From: Rehmannia glutinosa
Lineage: Eukaryota > Streptophyta > Magnoliopsida > Lamiales > Orobanchaceae
Direction of reading: 5' to 3'
Assembly (NCBI GenBank): GCA_016081115.2
Contig: CM071925.1
Span: forward strand, 9,528,441-9,592,440
DNA length: 64,000 nt
A program made the position numbers and the translations under genes. Under the pieces are notes generated by a model, which was not told the origin of the DNA, made no database searches, and saw only the letters and a program-made list of their open reading frames with translations. Shown here piece after piece: positions 46,675 through 58,500 of the stretch; the first letter of the stretch is position 1, and every line of letters begins with the position of its first letter.

Positions 46675-48480
46675 TTAATTGGGCATTTGTTTCAATGCTT
46701 CTGCAAAAGGCATGTTAATGTGCAATTTCTTAGACATGTCCAAATATTTAGCAAATTGAGCATTTAAATTTGTCTTGTGAAATCTTTGGGGAAAAGGAAG
46801 GGGAATATTATATTTTAACAAATTAGAGTTAGGAGAAGATTTAAGCTTCTCAGCCCCTTTTTGTTTCGCATTGTGTTGCTCGGTTCCTCTCTTAACCTCA
46901 ATATTGCCCTGTGCTTCATTGTTTTTATCTTCGTGGGTCGAAATTATGGGTTCGGCATCACGCACGAGCGGGCCGTGCGTGGACGCACGGGTCTTGCGTG
47001 ACTCCAAAGTTTCAATTTTACATGGACTCTCAGACTCCTCATTCTCCATTCCACTCTACAAATGAATGGCATTGCAATGTTCTCTCAGGTTGACCTTAGT
47101 GTTGCTTGGACATTGCCCCTTTTTATGATGTTCACCAATGATAGTAGCTAAATGACCAATTTGAGTTTCAAGGTTTTTCATTTGTGATCCCATAGTATTG
47201 GCCAATTGTGTAACCTGTGTCTCAATCTTATCCATCTTAGCCCGTCCCTGGTAAAACAGTTCCTCGTTTTGTTCATAAATGAGCTCGTCTCGACTCATAA
47301 ATGAAGCGAGAGTGTCCTCTAACGATGGCTTGGTCTCCGTATTGATGACACCATTTGACACATTGAATTTCTAGGTGGTTGCATCACATTCTTGGTATTT
47401 TCATAGGAGAAGTTCTCATGGTTCCTCAAACCCGAATGATAGTGTGTGGAGTCGAATTGTTCGAAAATTGTTGAAATTCGGTTATTTACATAGTTGACCT
47501 CCTCCATCATATATAAAAAAGCTCCCTCACTACTTGTACTCGAGCTCGCATCGACCCCTTTCGTCAGAACACTTAGATGATTTGTCAACACCGCCATTTG
47601 AGCCGTCAATGCCTTAATTGGGTCCGAATCCAAAACTTCGCTACCGTTTATGACGTTTGTCCTTCGGATGGCCATTGATAGCTATTCATGGCCATCTCTT
47701 CAAGGAGATTAAAGGAATCTTATGGAAATCTCGCTAATAGGGCTCCTCCCGCATCTATAAACAACCTCATCTGTCCCATCAACCCATTGTAAAAGAAGCA
47801 CAATTGTTGATCTTTCGGAAAACCGTGTTGTGGACATCTTCTCAACAAATCCCAGAATCTCTCCTAGGCTTCATATAATGTCTCGGAGTCGAACTGTCGA
47901 AACTGGGTAATCTCGCTCTTGAGCTGTAAAGTCTTACTTGGTAGGAAGAATTTGAATAAAATTTTTTGGCTCAATTAATCCCATGTGCTCACACTCCATT
48001 GAGTCAAAGTTCCTAACCAATTTCTTGTCTTATCCCTCAAAGGGAAAGGGAATAGGTGCAATCTTATGGCGTCATCCGATACCCCATTCATCTTTATCGT
48101 ATTGCAAATCTGTATAAAGTGTGCAAGATGAGAGTTGGGATCCTTGGTTGCGAAACCCCCAAACTAGTTCTGTTGCACCATATTTATTAATGCCATCTTT
48201 AACTCGAAATTGTTGGCATTTATCGGTACATGTGCAATACCACCATAATTACGATTCGTTTGTGGTCGAAAGTAATCACAGATTGATTGTTGTTGGACTG
48301 GTATTAGTAACTCGTTGATCCTGTTGATCCTATTATTACTCCCGTTATCTCCTTCTAAATCCCCATAGTCGGATTTTGTTGTCTTTCGCTTGTCTAGTAG
48401 TTGCACTCGTTCGCCTTGTGAAAGCCTCAACCTCCGGTATGAACGGTGTTAATTCTCCTCGCTTAGAGCGGGTGTTCATG
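46675..48480 (-). pseudogene. Athila gag polyprotein, mostly readable
   Basis: From 48150 downward the minus strand reads DPNSHLAHFIQICNTIKMNG, then DDAIRLHLFPFSLRDKTRNW (retrotransposon gag domain), FYNGLMGQMRLFIDAGG, LLEEMAMNSYQWPSERTN, and at 47319-47675 a coiled-coil-like part with NYVNNRISTIFEQFDS and RNHENFSYENTKNVMQPP. The C-terminal part (46675-47361) continues in other frames to the protease. At least four frame changes or stops (for example after VSTWD near 47975 and near 47735). Near 46955-47015 a GC-rich GTGCG/CGCAC patch is read through as coding sequence. Confidence 0.85.
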
Positions 48481-48615
48481 TACTACCTGGACCAACTCAA
48501 AGAAACAAATCAAACAAAGTAGGAGTACAATTAAATAAAATAAAAAGAAAGAAAAAAATGTCTAGATTAAAAATAATTCTATTTATCGCAATATTAGCAC
48601 CAAAAAATTATATTA

Positions 48616-48635
48616 GTCCCCGGTAACGGCGCCAA
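48616..48635 (-). other. Athila primer binding site (tRNA-Asp type)
   Basis: The minus strand reads TTGGCGCCGTTACCGGGGAC immediately inside the 5' LTR. It differs by one base from the TGGCGCCGTTGCCGGGGA site typical of Athila/TAT elements. Confidence 0.85.
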
Positions 48636-48640
48636 AAACC

Positions 48641-49924
48641 TATTTGCCTTATTTTTAGCTTCACCGCAAGTGTACGTTATAGTTTATAGAATAGGGTAGC
48701 AAGGTCGTATCCACGGAGACTAATAAATTTGTGTACTAAGTATTGAGACCAAAATAGTCTTATTTTTATTTAAACGATCGAAATTGGATGGTTGTTGTGG
48801 TAAGCTAAGACAAGATATACTACAAAAACACAAGGCAAGAATAATATTGAAATACCAAGAGAATGAAATGGATTCCCGGGTTATGGTATCGATTAATAAC
48901 TCTCTTGTTGTCTGATGTAAAAAGCCAAAGTTATTATCAATATTCCTATAAGACGATCACCAAAGTATTTTATCCTCCCTCTTAAGATGTATATAATATG
49001 TAGATTGAAATATCTATGCTAGCATCTCTACTCAACAATAAATAGACAACTCCCAAATGCAACAAAGAACATATATCCTCACAAATATCACAAACCTCTC
49101 GATTATGCAAATATTCATGTCAAGTACTCAAGATCTAGTGTTGAAGCTCATCTCTCGAATTATGAATCAATACATCAAACATGCTAAATCATTGGCCAAA
49201 TGATAAAATAAGAATAAAAACAAAGTACTCAAATAAGCTTCAAACTAATAACTTCAACTAAGATTAAAACATTCAAATAGAGTCAATTAATCTACTTCTA
49301 AACCTGGAAATCACAAGATGTTTAGCTACTCATGATGTGAGCCAATTCTTCCCTTGATTCTTCCTTGATGAAGTTGAACTATTTCTTGTGTTCTTGGGTA
49401 TATTCTCACCTTTCCTCCTTGGTGTGCGCCCCAAAGTGGTATTTATACCTTTTTGGAAACCTAGATTAAAAGTCTTTGTCACCGGACATTCAGCCGCACC
49501 ACGACCAGTCGTCGCCCAGGCCAAATGTTTTGTTGTCTCTCGAATTGGCCTTGCGCGACGTCGTCGTCAACGCACGCCCCCCTGTCCGTCGTCTCGCGAA
49601 GGTTGATTTCTTCAGTTATACACGCACGGCCGTGCTATCGTCGAGCTACCCGTGTGTGGCCAATTCTTGCCCGATTTATCTGACTTTTTCTCGATTTGGC
49701 TCTCAACTCGGTATATGCTATCAATCCTTAGTGGTTCTACATCACAATGCTCATTTTTGCCACCGAAATACTCGAGAATATCATCAAATTCCCGCAAAAC
49801 GAGTAAAGCGTAATATCTTTCCACAAGTAGAGAAAATAAGTCATTTTACTGAGTTAATGCATTTTTATCTATCAATTATATCTACAAATATGCCCCAAAA
49901 TACATGCAACACTCACACTAATCA
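48641..49924 (-). repeat. Athila 5' LTR
   Basis: An uninterrupted LTR of about 1.28 kb, starting TGATTAGTGTGAG on the minus strand at 49924. It has a GC-rich island with CGTCGT/ACGCACG words at 49490-49640 and a TATA-like TATAAATACCACTTTGG on the minus strand at 49432-49448. Confidence 0.85.
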
Positions 49925-49946
49925 ACTACTCACCCTTGAGACCTAT
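49925..49946 (+). repeat. terminal piece of the interrupted Sirevirus LTR
   Basis: ACTACTCACCCTTGAGACC corresponds to the last bases of the Sirevirus LTR (compare CACCCCTTGCAGGACCTACA, minus strand, 12449-12468). It confirms that the Athila element split one LTR. Confidence 0.75.
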
Positions 49947-50824
49947 AATACGACACGAACACGACATGTTTCTGGTGCACGAGTAACCCGATCGACACAC
50001 GAAATACCTATATAATTTAAAGTTGACACGAAAAAAAAAAAAAAAAAAGGAGAAAAAACTAAAATTAGAAATAAAAAATATATTAAATTATTGGAAAATG
50101 CATTACATAGTTTGTCCATCATCATATAACCAACTAAAACATCAAAAAAAATAATTATATCATACCAAACCTAAATTCATCGTATATTTCATATGATCTA
50201 TATAATTGTCACGTGTATAAATATGAGATCACATATTCATCATATATTGGTACACGTGAAAATAGAAGATGAAACGCTAAATGTAATAAAGATTTCAGTT
50301 ACTAGTGTAGCTAGGGGGCATAGTAACCCCCAACCAACAACACACACTCACCAATTTTTTTTAAAAAAAGTAAATTTGTTAAGACTTTGCTTTTAAAAAA
50401 AGTAACGTAGAATTTATATGAATTTTTGTTAGTTTTATTTTTCCGTTCGACTCCACTTTCATTTATTGGCCACCTAAATATCGTGTTTTGGCTCATCCAT
50501 TGATTTCATTGATATGCAACTACATACCAACATGCACATAAAATTTATTGTACATAAAGTCGGGAGTTCGAAGGAAAACCATATTTCATAATTCAGAGTT
50601 AACAAATACTGAAAATTAAAAGGGGAACCATAAAATGTAATTTGTCGTGGTTCATAAGTTGACCAAAAGCATTTTCAAAAAATTAAAAATAAAAAGAAAG
50701 AAATACGAGGAATCCTTCAAATCTAGGATCAAATGAATTTATAATGAATTGATCTTTTGATGGTCAACCATCAGCGGATGGTTAGGATTCGAGCTGTACA
50801 TATTGCAACATTAAACTAAAGAGT
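49947..50824. other. intergenic, repeat remnants
   Basis: It begins with CGACACGAACACGACATG, a text common in plant dispersed repeats, and an A-run at 50031-50048. No gene is supported. It is the distal upstream flank of GH1-B. Confidence 0.4.
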
Positions 50825-51225
50825 AGGGATGGCAAATGACCCGACCCGACGGGTACCCACTCGCCCACCCGTGACCGGGACGGTGCGGTGGCCTGGATAT
50901 CCCCTCCGCCCGTAGAGGTATCCTCCCGTCCCGTGCTATTTTTTTTTATTTTTAAATATATATAATGTATATTTTACGTGTATTAATTAAAAGAATATAG
51001 TTTTATGTATTTAATATTATATTTAACATATATAATGACAAATTTTATATACAATATGTATTTATAATACAAAATATAATATTAAAAAATTATTAATAAT
51101 ACAAAATTCAGAATAATAATATAAAAAAATAAAAACAACACCACGGGTCGCCCGCCCCGTGGAGGGGACTGGGCGGGTCTGGGTATTGAGATACTGCGTC
51201 CGCCCGGCCCCCCATTGCCATCCCT
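50825..51225. mobile_element. MITE with AGGGATGGCAA ends in the GH1-B promoter
   Basis: AGGGATGGCAA at 50825 and its exact complement TTGCCATCCCT at 51215-51225 bound 401 bp with GC-rich arms (GACGGGTACCC / GTCCGCCCGG regions) and an AT-rich centre. The whole can fold back. It lies about 105 bp upstream of the GH1-B TATA box. Confidence 0.75.
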
Positions 51226-51332
51226 CTTGAATAGGTAATACGGTAGGTACATGAGCATAAGTTTCAAAGAAAGCTTTAATAATCTGGTTAATTAAAATTA
51301 TAATTACACGATGTGGCATTCCATTGAGCACC

Positions 51333-51340
51333 TATAAATA
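51333..51340 (+). promoter_or_regulatory. TATA box of GH1-B
   Basis: CACCTATAAATAGAGG is a textbook plant TATA context, 81 bases before the proposed ATG at 51422 and not inside a recognised repeat. Confidence 0.7.
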
Positions 51341-51421
51341 GAGGTGAATTGGCTTCATAATTTATCAAGCCAAAAAAAGAAAAGAAAAGGAGTTAATTCT
51401 TCTCTATAGTACTGTTAGAAA

Positions 51422-53001
51422 ATGGAGGAGTTTGGCAGCCTGAGCATTGATTCAACAGAAGTTGAGACTGAAAACAGCAAAATCAATTGTAGTCAATTCC
51501 TAGTGATTTTGTATTTGGAGTTGGCACATCTGCTTACCAGGTTAATTTTCTTATCCATCATTCTACACAAATTAAACTATATGTCTCAATTGCAATATTG
51601 GTCGATGAACTATGGGCGGTAGTAAAAAAGTCCTGTAAAAATCTTTTTTCGCAAAAAAGTCTTGTAACTATAGCAATTCTCGATTTTGGTCCTGCAAAAT
51701 AGTCATGTAACTATATTAAATCTCAATTTTGGTACTAATTTCACCAAATTTCAACGACGTAAGTGGCACAAGTAGTTCCTAATTTGTTGAAATTAGGATC
51801 AAAATTGAGATTTACATATAGTTATAGGACTATTTTGCTAACCGCAATTTTGTAGGACTAAATTGAGATGTTTATATAGTTACAAGACTTATTTGAAAAC
51901 GTGATTTTTATAGACCTTTTACTACCGCTCTATATGACCAATTTTGCAATTTTACCTTATATATAACATGTAATTTATCAATATCAACCCTATATACTAA
52001 AAAAAAACAAGATGCCACATGTCTTCACCTCGAGTAATTTGGTACACATGTCAAGACCTTATTATTCTAAATCCATGTGTCACATTCATATTTAGCCACG
52101 TGGAACACCATTCTACCACCTTATTCTTCCAATTATAAATTGACTTACTATATTAATTTACTATCAATTTATCATCAACTTAATAATTAAATTTCCTATT
52201 TCCGTATATAACTATTAAAATCCAATCAATCATTTAATCATCAAATTAAATAATCCCAAAAATCAAGGATATAAAATTAGGAAGTTATTTTTGAGTTTGC
52301 AAACTAATTCTGATTTAAATATTATTATGATACAAAAACCAATGATATAATTTGAATTATTATCTCTAAATCTCTAATATTTATGATACTTTAATTGTGA
52401 TTTAAATCATTTAAAGGGTATAACAACTATATTAAATATCTTATTTAAGCATATCAAGGATTCATTCTTTTTACCATAACTAATTTATTAGTTTTTGTGC
52501 AAAAGCAAACTACAACCAAGTATTTGAAATTAGCACAAATAAATAATTTTATAGAGATTTTTTTCCTTTCTAGAAAACATGCAAAGATTGAAACTAATAC
52601 GACTTGAAAATTCATTGTTGTGATGAGGATGTTACACTTTCAAATAGAGCAAATAATGTAGTTTACAAATAAATTTTTTAGAATTTGAAGTGAACGATTG
52701 TATGGAATTCTTCTAAATTTTGAATTTTTTTTAGTATTTTTAATTATTATTTTGGATCTCTTATAACTATCGAGTTTGTGACACAAATTTTATTTTTGAC
52801 AAATCAACAACACACGGGTATTGTTTTAGTGTAGATTATTTTGGAAACCATTGTTATATATATGTTGTTTTGGTTTTAATTTGCTATTTCATTTTCTTTG
52901 TAATACGTAATATTTCAAATGAAGGAGGTGCGGCAAAAGGGGGTAGAGGTCCTAGTATATGGGATGATTTCACCATGAAGACTCCTGGTGTGTGTGTGTG
53001 C

Positions 53002-53043
<42 letters not shown>

Positions 53044-54380
53044 ATGTATTTATATTTGTATTTTAGTGCTCTGAGTAGTAATCATCTTTAAATTTTAATC
53101 CAATATTTTTAAAAAATTTGGACATTTAGTTCTATATAGACCAAAATTGTGTAATGTTATCGAAATTTTGCTCGACCGATAATATACAAAATTGTCAAAA
53201 ACAAATTATGGATAATTGGTGATTTGGAGCAAAATTGCCACAAAAATATTAAAGCCCCAAATTTTGTTTCACTTTTTTGTGATTGGCGTATCAATTTTGG
53301 CACCAAAAAACCAAAATTAACAAATTTCTTAAACACATTAGCACGGTCCTAGTTAGCTTGGCAATCACAATGGAATTACACAATTCCAGTCAAAATCGAG
53401 CTATATGTCCAAATTTGATAAAGATATCAGACCAAATATTAAAGTTGACTATTTAAAGGACTAAATCTACAAATACTCCAATTTACGGGGAGCGAAAAAA
53501 TTATTTTCCCGTATATTACAAATGGATAAAAATGTATAAAGGAAAGTAATTACTTACTGATTGTTTATTCCCGATGACAGCCAAAATTGCCGATGGATCC
53601 AATGGAAATGTCGCTGTTGATATGTATTCCAAATATAAGGTTATTTTTAGTCAACTCTCTATGTTCTATTTACCTGTTGAATGTATATAGAAATGAGAGT
53701 GGATTATATATAAAAATAAACTTCATCCATTGACTTTAGATAGATATTCGCATATAATAATTAAATTAAATATTGTTGCAGGATGATATTAAGATGATGA
53801 AGAACATGGGCTTCGATGCCTACAGATTTTCAATTTCATGGTCACGGATATTACCCGGTAAAGTCAACTCAGATTGAATTTGGTGAATTAATCATCTTGT
53901 AAAAATTATTTATATGGAGATTTGATCAAAAGAGGAAGAAACGAAAATAATGCGTTTGTGATTAGTCATTTTGAAATCACCAATTACAAATTAAATTTAA
54001 TTTATGTTTTGAGTATGTATTTTAGGTGGAAGACCTTGTCTTGGTGTCAACAAAAGAGGAATTGATTATTATAATGATCTTATCAACACTCTTATTGCCA
54101 ATGGTAATTACACTCAAAACTTTATATATTCCTAAACTCACTTTGATTATCTTTTTCGTAGAAGATTTACACAATATGCTATAATATTGGATTAGTTATT
54201 GGTTCTAATTATCATTGAATATATTATTACTTTAACAGGAATTAAGCCATATGTTACTCTGTTTCACTTTGATCTTCCCAATGCTTGGAACAAGAGTATG
54301 GTGGCTTCTTAAACAAAGATCGTATTGTGTAAGTGACTCAATTTTCTGTCGAAAATCTATTCAATATCGGATATTGATTT

Positions 54381-54435
<55 letters not shown>

Positions 54436-54653
54436 AGAGGATCAAGTGAGACCATGTCTCTAGGTGAGACACAATGGACTAATCTCAACCATCCCCACTA
54501 TTAATCAATGGATATGATTTAATGGATAAAAAATATATTAAAATATTAATTTAATCAATATAAGGATAGTAGGGTAAAATAACATAACAAGTTAGTTACA
54601 AAAATGGAATCAAATCTTTTCTCTCATACATCTCCCAATTTCTCCAATCTCAC

Positions 54654-54722
<69 letters not shown>

Positions 54723-55501
54723 CCTCCATTAACGCAAATAAAGAAAATTGTGAAGAACTCGAAAATTACAGTTCATGAAAATTACAGGAGAAAAAAAAAA
54801 AAAATCGGTGCAATATTACAGAGAAATAACGAATAGGGAGTTCGAAAACTAAATATGCAACAAAACTCAACTAAATATGCATTATCTGAAAACTATCTAT
54901 GTAGCGTAAAAAAACAAATATGTAGTACAGTATATCCAACTATGCAAAACGTCATAAACTATGCAACAAAATCAACTAACTATGTATTATCTAGAAACTA
55001 TCTATGTATTGTGGAATAACTAAATATGTTGTACATTATGTAACATCCCATTTTTATAATTTCCAAAAGCAACATCTCATTTTCATAACTAAATATGTAT
55101 ATATTGAACCTATTTATGCAGTGTAGTATAACTACATATGCAGTACGTTATATTCAATTATGTCTTGTTTTCGTAAAAGCAAACAAAATAACTAAATATG
55201 CATTATTTGATGTCTAATTATGCAAAAAAAGAACCTTAACTATCTTTGAAAATAAAAATATTTGAAAAAAAAAAGTTCCTTAAAATCCGCCACAAAAATC
55301 CTAGATGTCAATTTCATCCCATAAAATCATTTGGGACCACTAATTTGAATTACAAAATTACAATCTTGCCCTTAAAATCAGCAAAAATTAAGAAATAATT
55401 AGAAAAACTGAATTAATCACATCCCTTCATTTTTTAAGATCAATGGGTAAGATGAGTCCACACTGTCTCACCTAGGGAGGGTGGTCTCATTTGAACCAAA
55501 T

Positions 55502-55539
<38 letters not shown>

Positions 55540-58500
55540 TAGGGGATCCTGTGAGACCAGCCTCCTAGGTTAGTCCATAAGACTAAATCTACACCATCCA
55601 AATAGTAAATCAATGGCCAAGATATATTACAATATATACAGCATTTCATAAGTAAGTATACAACATAAGTGATAAAATAGGAATCCATAAAATTAAATAT
55701 AGTAACCGCTTCCTAAAAATTAGGGACGTGATTTTGTATTGATCACGTCCCCATAATCAAGCGATTCACCTTTCATTTCTCTCCCTTTCCATTCGAACCT
55801 GGAAATTATTCAAATATGGCAACAAAATCGTGCAACAATTAATGAAAAGTATACAATTATACTAAACTATCTATACATTAAAACATTACTAAGTATACAT
55901 AAACAATTAACTAAGTATACAATTACACTAAACTACATGTACATTAAAACTTTACTAAGTATACAGAAACATTTAACTACGTATACAATTACATTGAACT
56001 AACTATACATTAAAATAATACTAAGTATACAGAAACATTTAACTAAGTATACAATTACACTGAATTACTTATATAATTAAGTATACAATTCCATTGAACT
56101 AAATATACAAACCCACATAACTAAGTATACAAATTCACTAAATTACTTACTAAACTAATTATATAACTAAGAACAAGATTCCACTGAACCAAGTATACAA
56201 ATCCACTGAACTAAATATACAATAAAACATGACTAAGTATACAAGTCCACTGAACTAAGTATACAATAAAACGAATGTTCACAAATATGTCGGAAAAAAG
56301 TATCAATTTTGAAAAAAACGCTTGAAGTTGATGATTTTTCCTCCCAAAAAATCGGGTAACTGAAAAGGTAGGATTATGTTTCCTTAAAAATAGCTAATAA
56401 CCGTCAATTAACATAACTAATTAAATATAAAAGTACAATTATACCATTATATGCCTAAATTAACTAAAATATTCTACACCATCCAAAATTTTAAATCAAG
56501 AGTCCATAAGTGTTCTTATAGACTAACCTGTTCTTATGGACTAACCTAAAGGGATTGGTCTCATTTGAACCAATCCCTATATATATATATATATAGATAT
56601 ATATATATATATATATATATATTAGACAGTTTAATGGTCGAGACAAATTGATCTAACAGATCTACGACTGCGAACCCGATAACTTCGTCTCGATCTCCGC
56701 CCCAACAACCCCAGGCATATCTAATACTTTTTAGGCGACCTACTAATACGTTGTATTAAAATAATTTATACTTTTCAGGAGGAAAAACTAATATTTTTAG
56801 GGAAACTATTAATATGTTACACGAGGACGACTAATATTTTTGATGGTAAAAACTTGTACTTTTCGTGAGAAAAAAAAAAACTACTTTTTTTACATGGATT
56901 ATTAAATATTTTCAAGTGAACTATATACTAATACTTTTCATATCTACTACTAATATTTTTAGATCAAAACCTAATACTTTCAAATTCTCATGATACTATA
57001 TAACGGTACAATATTATAAGACTAATATATACTTTTAAATGAACTGTGTGCTAATACTTTTGAGAGAGACTATTAATACTTTTCAGACGGACTGCTAATA
57101 CCGATCCTTGGATATTATAAAAAAACGTTATTGCTAATATTACAAAAGACCACCAGATCGGTTTTGGCTAACGGATTTTGGCCCGTTTACACCATCTGAT
57201 ATGAGTTTTGGTGATACAACAGGAGTGATTTTCGTGAGTATGTGGAGTTATGCTTTTGGGAATTTGGAGACCGAGTGAAATATTGGATCACAATAAACGA
57301 ACCATCGAGCTATGTAATTCTTGGATATGTCAGCCGCATTTTTCCAAGCAGTATAAGTCCTGGTTCAATTTCATATCCAGCTTCAGCTCCAGCTCCAAAT
57401 TTAATTTCAATTAATGCAGCTAAAAGAAACCTTGTTGCTTATAGAAATGGTAATTTCAGTCTTCCGTCAAATCTATTTATGACACTCTCAAAGCAAAGTA
57501 ATGATTCCCAATCAAAGTGGGACCCAACCAAAGATCCATATATTGTGGCACGAAACATGTTGGTTGCTCATGCAGTAGCAGTTCATTCATACAGAACAAA
57601 ATTTCAGGTTTGGCTATAATCATGAATTTTGTTCATCAAATTAAAAGCATAATATATCATTAATTAATCAGGGATTATTAATCAGTCCCTTTTTTATTTG
57701 TTGAATTAATGGACTATAAAACCTCAGGAACATCAAGAAGGCAAGATTGGGATTACACTTGTCTCCCATTGGTTTGAGCCATTAAATGAAAATGATCAGG
57801 ATGATATTAAAGCTGCCAAAAGAGCCCTAGACTTTATGTTGGGATGGTAAGGCCATGGTATATGGTTGTAATTTTACGCGCAACTTTTTATTTTCCAACT
57901 ATTCCAAAAAATGGGTTAAGGCTTGTTTAGAGAATTTTTCAGGAGAAATTGACTCATATCTTGAATTTGATGTAAATTTGATTTATATCTTGAATTTAAT
58001 GTAAATTTGATTTATATTATTCATGTTGATTCGGTTTAATTTAATTTCAGGTTTTGGAGCCTGCATTAACGGGCAAATATCCACAAAGTATGATAGATTA
58101 TGTTGATCAAGAAAATCTAGCACCATTCAAAAAGAAAGAGGTCAAATTGCTCAAAGGATCCATTGATTTTCTGGGTTTGAACTATTATACAACTAATTAT
58201 GCAGCCAACGATCCCAATCCTAGAGTACCACCAGGCTACGCCAAAGATCAACAGATTGCATATTATAGTAATTAGTTCTTTACAACTTCGCAATTAATTA
58301 AAGAACATTAATAATGATTTAAATTATTTTTAGGGATAATTACAAAATAAAAACCCCGAGGTCCAGGCTAATTACAAAAAAACTTAGAGACTTTCGAAAA
58401 TTGCAAAAGGCCCCTTAAGATAATTTGACTGATCTAACATTTTCTCCCTTCATAAGCAAAAACTATTTCCAAAAAATCCCCTTATATTTCTAAAAATATT

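Larger units (their letters stand above)
39434..49924 (-). mobile_element. Athila-type Ty3/gypsy retrotransposon, non-autonomous, inserted in a Sirevirus LTR
   Basis: LTRs at 39434-42356 (3', interrupted) and 48641-49924 (5') share long stretches of near-identical text. A tRNA-Asp-type primer site (48616-48635) and a purine tract (42357-42370) abut them. Internal minus-strand order: gag (46675-48480), aspartic protease (46170-46500), a conserved non-coding block (45761-45825), ATHILA ORF-1-like protein (43758-44950). I found no RT, RNase H or integrase: gag-protease passes directly into the block that normally follows pol. The flanks ACTAT (39429-39433) and ACTAC (49925-49929) look like a 5-bp target duplication with one change. 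Confidence 0.85.

Noticed and set aside
51587..51953. MicroRNA gene from the long fold-back in intron 1
   Set aside because: The symmetric terminal inverted repeats and inner fold fit a MITE. No defined small stem with a mature-like arm can be singled out from sequence alone.
52870..53091. Independent 73-residue gene
   Set aside because: Its middle is exon 2 of GH1-B; the ends are intron and microsatellite.
54251..54433. Separate small gene ending in (Ile-Tyr)n
   Set aside because: It is exon 6 of GH1-B read in the frame created by the 1-base deletion, running into a TA microsatellite.
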